Shown: one piece after another, positions 39,701 to 48,700 of the stretch | Layout of the letters: every line of letters starts with the position of its first letter | Numbering within the stretch: the first letter of the stretch is position 1 | From: Elephas maximus indicus | Taxonomy: Eukaryota > Chordata > Mammalia > Proboscidea > Elephantidae | Length of the DNA stretch: 64,000 bases | Assembly (NCBI RefSeq): GCF_024166365.1 | Contig: NC_064831.1 | Location: 53,755,768-53,819,767 of the forward strand | Reading direction: 5' to 3' | Notes under the pieces: model-generated | Databases searched by the model: none | Told to the model about the DNA's origin: nothing | What the model saw: only the letters and a program-made list of their open reading frames with translations | Made by a program: the position numbers and the translations under genes

Positions 39701-42700
39701 ATGTACAGAGATGTTCATTAAATCACTTTATTGTCATTGCAAAAAAATGAAAAACAACCTAAGTGCTCATCAGTAGGGCACTGGTTTAATAAATTGTACT
39801 GGGTAGCAAGTGAGTCAGTGGTTAAGCAGTCGGCTTCTAACTGAAAGGTTGACCGTTTGAACCCACCAGTCTCGGGAGAAAGATGTGGCAGTCTGCTTCC
39901 GTAAAGATTACAGCCTTGGAAACCCTGTGGGGCAGCTCTGTCTATAGAGTCACCATGAGTCAGAATCAACTTGAAGGCAACGGGTTTATATAACAAGAAA
40001 TAAAGAAAAAGTTGATCGGTAGCTATGGCCAGACAAACACAGCTATTACATAATGAAGAGTAAAAAAACTCATCCTGGTTTTTTATATGTACATGGAAGT
40101 ATAGATGTACAGTGACTCCATTTATGGGAGAGAGAGAGAGGGGAAAAAAAAAAAAAAATCTGCGCACCGAAGCGCATGCGCCATGCTGGTCCATCACCAT
40201 CTGCGCACTGAAGCACGTGCGCCATGCTGGTTCATCTACATCTGCGCACTGAAGCGAGTGCGCCATGCTGGTCCATCCACATCTGCGCCTTGGAGCGTGT
40301 TTGCCATGCTGGTCCATCTACATCGGCGCCTTGGAGCGTGTTTGCCATGCTGGTCCATCTACATCTGCGCCCTGGAGGGTGTGCGCCATGCTGGTCCATC
40401 TACATCTGCGCACTGAAGCTAGAGCGCCATGCTGGTCCATCTACATCTGCGCCCTGGAGCGTGTGCGCTGTGCTGGTCCTAGCTGTTAATTTAGCAGTGA
40501 TTGCCGGGGAGGGGGTCGGGTCAGTTTCTGGAAGAAATGGAACTGGAACTTATTTTTCACCCACTTTTCTATTGTTTGAATTCCTTTTTTTTTATTTTTA
40601 ATCTGTTGTGTCTCATCTTTATAATTATGTAATTATATAATACTTCTTTTGGGGATGGAGCCTTGGTGGCGCAGTGGTTAAACTGCTAACCAAAAGGTAG
40701 ACAGATCATAATCCACCAGCCACTCCTTAGAAATCCCCATGGGGCTGTTCTCCTCTGTCCTATAGGGTCGCTCTGAGTCCGAACTGACTCGATGGCAGCA
40801 GGCTGATTTGGGGGGAGTAAAACAAAACATATATTAACTTATGCATACTTCCCGTCTACTGCTTTTTAAAATTAAATTTATGTAATACGTAAAAGTGATC
40901 TAATAACGTCAGCACACCAGTGTTAGTCCCTGCCCTCCATCGGGATGCTCTTAAAGCAGTTTATATAATGTGGAAGGCGGACATTGTGCAACATATGCCG
41001 TGAAACCCTTGAGGATCTTTAAAGAGTTCTGGAAACCACCATGGCATATGTATATACTTTTTCCTCAGGAAATGCAATAAAATGCGAGTGAAAAATTTAA
41101 GCTGCATCAGATCCCTAATGAGAAAGGCGAAGGTTAGGCAGCGAATAACGAAGCTTTCCTGAGGTGTGCGTGCGGGGCAGCTAGTCCTGTTCACTGGCCA
41201 CGTGATTCACTTCCACGGCTGAGCGTTGAGGCGAAATTCGTCTGCATGCTGCCACGTATACTTGCACTGTAGAATATTTCTGGGTCATGGAGGCTTCTCA
41301 AATAGTTAAACCGCAAAATCAAGCTCATTACCTGCGAGTCCATTCCGACTCATAGCAACCCTATAGGACAGAGTGGAATTGCCCCACAGGGTTTCCAAGG
41401 CTGTGACAGCTGCTAACCAAAGGGTTGGCAGTTTGAATCCACCACGCGCTCCTTGGAAACTCTATGGGGCAGTTCTACTGTGTCCTACAGGGTCGCTAGG
41501 AGTTGGAACTGACTCGAAAGCACTGGGTTTGTTTTTTTTTTTAATCTTTACAGAGCAGATTGCCACATCTTTCTCCCTCAGAGCAGTTGGTGGGTTCAAA
41601 CCACCAACCTTTCGGTTAGCAGCTGAGCACTTAACTATTGTGCTGCCAGGGCAATTGTTAAATCCGTGAATGTCAAGGATATGCTGTGTCTAAGTGGTCG
41701 TCCTCTTTAAAAAAATGTGTGTGTACACGTTTCAGTATGGGTTTCCTTACTACAAAGAGGGAGCCCTGGTTGCATGGTGAGTTAAGTGCTCTGTTGCTGC
41801 CAGAAGAGCTGGTCATTCAAACCTACCACCAGCTCTGAGGGAGGAAGACGTGTAAGTCTTTGGTGAGGTTTATGGCCTTGGAACCCCTGTGGGGCAGTTC
41901 TGCCTTGTCCTATAGGGCGCCTGTGAGTCAGAATCAACTTGGTGGGAACAGTTCCGTGTTTTTTGTTATTACAAAGAAATATACGCTCATTGTAGAATTT
42001 GAGGAATGTTCTACAAAGAAGGGAATAAACATCCCCTCAGGAGCCCTGGTGGTGAAGTGGTTAAAAGCTACAGCTGCTAACCAAAAGACCAGCGGTTCGA
42101 ATCTACCAGCCACTCCTTGGAAACCCTGTGGTACAGTTCTGCTCTGTCCTGTAAGGGTCACTATGAGTCAGAATCAGCTCAACGGCAATGGGTTTTATAA
42201 GCCCACAATGTAGAAATAACTTGTGGTTAAGGATTTTTATATTTAAAAACAGTGATTTAAAATTTGTTTTATAACACATCACTTGAAACTTTAGAATCTT
42301 TGTGTTTTATTGGGTTTTTTTTTTAACCCTTTAAAAACTGTTAGAAATAGGCAGTGGGTTTTCAGGAGAGGCTCCCCAGGGGCACATGTCTTCTGACAAA
42401 GCTGTAGTCCTAAGGACACCCACCCCCTTGGCTGGGGTGCAGCGGTGGGCGTGGGGCTTCTGAGCCCGTGGTGACAGCGGGGTGTGAGGACACAAAAAGG
42501 GTGTTGTCAGTTGGGCCACTATTTCTTAAACTGAGTGTTTGAAGATGTAAGCTCTGTTGTACTGCTTGTCTATGAATTGTCTGCTGGGCCTGGTTGTGTC
42601 TTCTATTTCTTTTTGGTTTATCATGGTATCTCATTGTTTATCGTATGAAAAGGAGAGAACTCTGCATGCTCTGTGCATAAATTAGTTGTGAGACCACTGT

Positions 42701-45700
42701 GTGGCCACCCTGCAAGTTTAAGCACCTCGGGAAGGCAGACAGGAAGACAAACACGAAGGAAGAAAATGTTGGAAAACAAGCAGAGGCTGGGAGGAGGAAA
42801 GGACCTCGGTTGCATTGGAGAGAGAATGAGGACAGGAAGGGGGCCACAGAGAGGAGGACAGGAAGGGACCACAGAGAGGAGGACAGGAAGGGACCACAGA
42901 GAGGAGGAGGACAGGAAGGGGGCCACAGAGAGGAGGAGGACAGGAAGGGGCCACAGAGAGGAGGAGGACAGGAAGGGGGCCACAGAGAGGAGGAGGACAG
43001 GAAGGGGGCCACAGAGAGGAGGAGGACAGGAAGGGGGCCACAGAGAGGAGGAGGACAGGAAGGGGGCCACAGAGAGGAGGAGGACAGGAAGGGGGCCACA
43101 GAGAGGAGGAGGACAGGAAGGGGGCCACAGAGAGGAGGAGGACAGGAAGGGGGCCACAGAGAGGAGGAGGACAGGAAGGGGGCCACAGAGAGGAGGAGGA
43201 CAGGAAGGGGGCCACAGAGAGGAGGAGGACAGGAAGGGGGCCACAGAGAGGAGGAGGACAGGAAGGGGGCCACAGAGAGGAGGAGGACAGGAAGGGGGCC
43301 ACAGAGAGGAGGAGGACAGGAAGGGGGCCACAGAGAGGAGGAGGACAGGAAGGGGGCCACAGAGAGGAGGAGGACAGGAAGGGGGCCACAGAGAGGAGGA
43401 GGACAGGAAGGGGGCCACAGAGAGGAGGAGGACAGGAAGGGGGCCACAGAGAGGAGGAGGACAGGAAGGGGGCCACAGAGAGGAGGAGGACAGGAAGGGG
43501 GCCACAGAGAGGAGGAGGACAGGAAGGGGGCCACAGAGAGGAGGAGGACAGGAAGGGGGCCACAGAGAGGAGGAGGACAGGAAGGGGGCCACAGAGAGGA
43601 GGAGGACAGGAAGGGGGCCACAGAGAGGAGGAGGACAGGAAGGGGGCCACAGAGAGGAGGAGGACAGGAAGGGGGCCACAGAGAGGAGGAGGACAGGAAG
43701 GGGGCCACAGAGAGAGGACAGGAAGGGGCCACAGAGAGGAGGAGAACAGGAAGGGGCCACAGAGAGGAAGGGGCCACAGAGAGAGAGGACAGGAAGGGGC
43801 CACAGAGAGGAGGAGAACAGGAAGGGGGCCCCAGAGGAGGAGGAGAACAGGAAGGGGGCCCCAGAGGAGGAGGAGGACAGGAAGTGGGCCACAGAGAGGG
43901 GGCCACAGAGAGGCACTTTGGCTTTCAGAAAAGGACAGGGGTGATGGCCAGGCTTGGGTGCTGGGCTCTGTGGACCCGTGCTGTGGTGCTACTCGGTGGA
44001 GCCCACAGGGCCTGCACTTCCTCCTGGGGGGTTGCTGTGGAGCTGCAGTGGCCCCCCAGAGGGAGAAAAAGCAGGAGAGCATCTTGTGCTCTGCACTTTG
44101 TGTTTTGATCCCAAAACTGGAGTGCGTTCCTGTGAAGTGTTGATCTGTTCATTCTTTGAATAATCTCAACGGTTCTAAGGATGTCAGATTGCAGAAGTTA
44201 GAGGACCTGTACAATTACAGAGAAGATGTACAGTCTCACCTACTAACTTGTTAGTAATCCTCCAGATGACACACGCTTTCACATGATGGGAGGGGCCCGT
44301 GTAGAAAGTGGTGCAGGCAGGTGAAGCGGAGGCAGAAAGGCTTCCCTGTGCCCAGTGGTCTTTGCGTGGCCCAGGCAGATATAGGGAGCAGTGTCTTCCC
44401 CACACCTAGGGGTCTCTGCATGGCAGTGCTGTGTGTCCTGGGCAGATACGGTGAGCGGTGTCTTCCCCACGCCCAGTGGTCTCTGTGTGGCAGTGCTGTG
44501 TGGCCCGGGCAGATTGGGGGGAACAATGTCTTCCCCACGCCCAGTGGTCTCTGTGTGGCACTACTGTGTGGCCCAGGCAGACATCTTCCCGGTGAACCTT
44601 ACAGCCCCCTGGTCAGCGGGTGGAGGGGCTGATGCAGAGCTCCTCAGAGTTGTCATCCTGCTGCCCTCTCCTTTGTCTGGGAAAACTTCAAGCAGGTGTT
44701 GATTTTAAATGTGGAAAATTGTGTTCGTTCTTCTTTCCTAATTCCCCCACCACCACCGAAGGCCACAGCTCTTTGCATGATGTAACAAATCCTAGCTGAT
44801 GAAAGCTGCCATGATTTCAGCCTCAGAGCTTACGAGCACCACAGCAATCAGTCTAAAAAGATTCACAGCACCAACCAGTCTGTGACGTAGTCAGTGCTCT
44901 TACAGACGTGGGATTTGGGAGGCCCCAGAGGACAGCATCCCCATAAGTTTGCACATTTGGGTTTAATGTGTGAGACTTGCATCAGGAAATGCAGTGTTAA
45001 ACAGTGTACTCTCTGGTTGTCGCCCTCCTTGACATGACATAGCAAGATGGCAGTGTTGTATTCATGGCATCTGTTAGGACAGAGTTGGAGGGAGGAAGGC
45101 CGCTGTCAGCCTGGTGTTTGGAAAAGGCTAAAGGAGAAGTGGAGCTAGGGAAACAGGTGTGGGCTGCAAATTCCAGGTATTGGGATCAGTGAGCAAAGGT
45201 CTTGACCCCTGCTGGACTATCTAGTACCTGGCCCACACCTCAGCCCTGCTAGACTTTACCCACTGACTTTACCCACTCAGGGAAGCCAAGGCTGACACTG
45301 ACCTGGGAACTCTTGAGTACATCTTCCTTACAGCTGGGTGTGTGGTTCCTACTCAATTTTCCAAACTAAAGAAAAGCGAAGGATTAATTAACACAAAGGT
45401 CAGGATAGTGGCTACTCTGCTCGAGGGAGGGGCTCGTGACTGGGACGAGGAACACAGGATTCAGCTGACAGGGTCCCGCACATGGTCGTGCAGCTCGGCC
45501 ACGTCCAGCTCGGCCACATGGGGGCCATTCCCAGAGGCCCAGGCTCCTCAAGTGCTGGAGAGAATCCATTTCTTAACCTGAGTATGTGTACATGGGTGTT
45601 CAGCCTTTTCTCTAAGCAGAACAACAGACATTATTATTCTCAGAATGTATATTATTCTCTGCAGCATAGTACGTATGTTTTATGTAGCCTTCTGAACGTG

Positions 45701-48700
45701 TCACTGACTGCACCAGGAGTTGGCTGCCTCTTCTGTTACGTGTCTTAAGCTTATGGCACACAGGTCTCTGTCGCAGCTACTCCACTCTGCTGTTGGAGCG
45801 TGAGAGCGGCCAGACGATACACCGACAGAACTTTATTCACAAAGCAGGCTGCTGGCTGGGGCTGGCGGGGGGGGGCCATAGTTCACCAACCCCTAGATTA
45901 CACAGTTAAATCTCTAAAAGCAAATTGCAGGTGTGGCTCATTCAGGTAAGAGTAGAGAGTCGGGAACAAAGGATTCCTTGATGGTTCAGCAGAAGATGTG
46001 GTTGATAAGGTAGCCTTCTGTAATCTGTGTTTATTTTTTCATAAATCATGCCTGTGAAAAGGTTGGTCCAAAACTGGACTTTCTTTTATGAACTGGGGCT
46101 TTGTCTTCTGTACTCTTAAGATACTGAGAGAAAATTGCTGTTGGGACTTCCATCACATCACAAAACCACTCGTACGGGAACTGTCTGGTCTAACTCTTTC
46201 ATTAATAATAGCAAAAACACAACACTAACATCATCTGTCACCAGCTGATCATCCATCAGGCACGATGCCAGATGTTTTACACACATTTCTCTTCCTCACA
46301 GTAGGTCTCCAAAGTCGTTACTTTTCTTGTCTCCACTTTGCAACTGAGAAAGGTTGACTTTTCCAAGGACACGTAGCTAATAAACCTAGGATTTGAACCT
46401 AGGTTGTTCAGCTTTGAAGTTTGCAGGCGTTTTTCAGCAGCACAGCACCTCTGTTAAAGGCTTCCTGTTTTAATGGTGCCACGTCAATTTTGTTTCAGAT
46501 TGTCTTCGCAGTTTTACTGACTTAGAAGAACTTGATGAAACGGAGTTATATATGTGTCACAAATGCAAAAAGAAACAAAAGTCCACTAAAAAGTTTTGGA
46601 TTCAAAAACTACCCAAGGTAAGTTTTGAGTTTCAAGTTATGATACAGTTTCAAAAGAAAAATACTTACATCTGATGAGAAGACAAAACGGTTTTTTAAGA
46701 CTTTATGTGAAATATTCTGTATTCGCCCCTGGGATTTTTTCAGTAAAAGCTAAACCCTTGAGAACATCAAGGATCAAGAAACTAATAAAAACCAAACCCA
46801 TTGCCATCCAGTCAATTCTGACTCATAGCAACCCTACAATGCAGAGTAGAACTGCCCTATAGGGTTTCCAAGGAGCAGCCAGGGGATTCGAACTGCCCAC
46901 CTTTTTGTTAGCAGCCATAGCTCTTAACCACTGTACCACCAGGGCTCTCAAGAAACTAACAGGGAACCTAAAATATTTTTGAGAGACAGTAGTATCCTGT
47001 AGTTAATTTTGATTGAAAGGTAAAGTAGTATTTGTTCATAATCTCTGTCCTTATCTCCGTTCCCCAGGTGCTGTGCTTACATTTGAAAAGATTTCACTGG
47101 ACAGCGTATTTAAGAAACAAAGTCGACACATATGTAGAGTTTCCCCTGAGAGGTCTAGACATGAAATGCTACTTGTTAGAGGTGAGGTGATTGCCTGTGT
47201 TAGCACTATGAAAATACGGTTCTTCAGTAAATTTACGCCTTCACACAGAGGTCATGGAGGTAGGGGACACTGACTTCCTTGACCACTGCTCCTAACTCAG
47301 TCCTGGGGGGCGCCTTCTCCCTTGTTCTGTAGCCTGAGAACAGTGGCCCAGAGAACTGCCTCTACGACCTCGCCGCTGTGGTGGTGCACCACGGTTCGGG
47401 GTGAGTATGTCAGCGGGCTTCTTGTGGTTGGGAAATACCAGGTGGCCAGCACAGTGAAGATCTGCGGTCCTGCACAACCTCTGTCTTTTCATTTATGTGT
47501 GTGTGCGTATACATACATACACATTTTTTTTTTTTTTTATTGGTGGTGGTGGTTGAGAATATACACAGCAGAACATACACCAATTCACCAGTTTCTACAT
47601 GTAAAATCCAGTGACATTGATTAGTCTTTGAGCTGTGCAGTCGTTCTCACCCTTGGTAAAATGGTACGGTAGTATCATCAGAACCTGTCCAACTTCAGGG
47701 GGGATAATGACCAGGATCAGCCCAAAGCTGATTCCCATGAGGTGGAGGTCAGACATACGTCCACCCTCCAACCTTTTTACCAATTCTGACACCAGCCGTC
47801 CCTCCCATGGCCCTCTCTACTTCTCTTCTGACTCTGATAATCTATTGCAAGGGCCACACGGAACTCACAGAACATACTTAACGGTTAAATGGTTTATTAA
47901 GGAAGCAACAGGGTGCAACTCAGGATCAGGAGCAACAGGCCACAACTGAGGATCAGGGTCAGGAGGTAGGTAGGCAAAGTCTCCCTTCTTCAGTGCAGGA
48001 CAGCTCTCTCAGCTGTGCAGGCCTCCTCTTGGCCTTCTCAAGACAGGCTCCTCTTGGCCCCCTGAGGAGACAGGCTTCTCTTGGCCCCTCAGGACAGACT
48101 CCTCTCGGCCCCCCCGGGACAGGCTCCTCTCGGCTCCCCCGGGACAGGCTCCTCTCGGCTCCCCCGGGACAGGCTCCTCTCGGCCCCCCCGGGACAGGCT
48201 CCTCTCGGCCCCCCCGGGACAGGCTCCTCTCGGCCCCCCCGGGACAGGCTCCTCTCGGCCCCCCCGGGACAGGCTCCTCTTGGCTCTGCTGTTTATCACC
48301 ACTGACTCTGCCACCGTGCCCCTTCTGGGCCTTTTGCTGCTGGCCTTGCTGCTGAGCCCCTTCTGGGCCTGTCACTGTCTTCAATGTTACAGCCTTTGAC
48401 CTGTGTTACAGCTCTTTTAGGAGCTTCCTTGCCTCTTTGCTGCTCTTCTCTTGGCTTTTCTTTTGTTTCTTCCTGGTTCCTGCTGTCTCAAACCTCTGTG
48501 GGGTTGGTTGCTCACATATGCAACTCCTTGTCAATTTCAAGGTATAGCCCTCCCATCAGGGTCACGAACTGACGAATCACCTCTCAGTAGGCCATAGACA
48601 CTTAATTTGCATAGTAGGCTACAGACACTTCATTTGTATGGTCTGTAGTCACTTTATTTGCATAGTTTATTGACCAATCCCTGCAAGGTACAAACCAATC

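Larger units (their letters stand above)
34854..46498 (+). other. USP3: USP3 intron 11 (11.6 kb, minisatellite-rich)
   Basis: The largest intron in the window. It holds a MER5A-type element, an L1 ORF2 remnant (37,790-40,135), several SINEs including one inside another, three minisatellites (40,160-40,487; 42,829-43,912; 44,330-44,592), a hAT MITE (45,764-45,893) and a MIR-like piece (46,215-46,430). Nothing recognised in 34,860-35,700, 35,910-37,160 and 44,600-45,760. Confidence 0.85.

Noticed and set aside
39718..40601. Open frames through 40.1-40.6 kb with repeated [12 protein letters not shown] peptide
   Set aside because: Product of the 41-bp tandem repeat; the minus-strand 199-codon frame also runs through an AfroSINE and L1 remnant.
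42829..43912. Regularly spaced repeats as a CRISPR-like array
   Set aside because: There are no unique spacers; units are head-to-tail, and the host is a mammal.
42621..44108. Open frames of 420-470 codons on both strands, repeating a 29-residue pattern
   Set aside because: They come from the 29-bp minisatellite read in rotating phase; several frames on both strands are open, and there is no domain, and the locus is within a USP3 intron.
47959..48384. Pro/Gly/Arg-rich open frames on both strands
   Set aside because: Explained by the 25-bp minisatellite; no start context or splice evidence.
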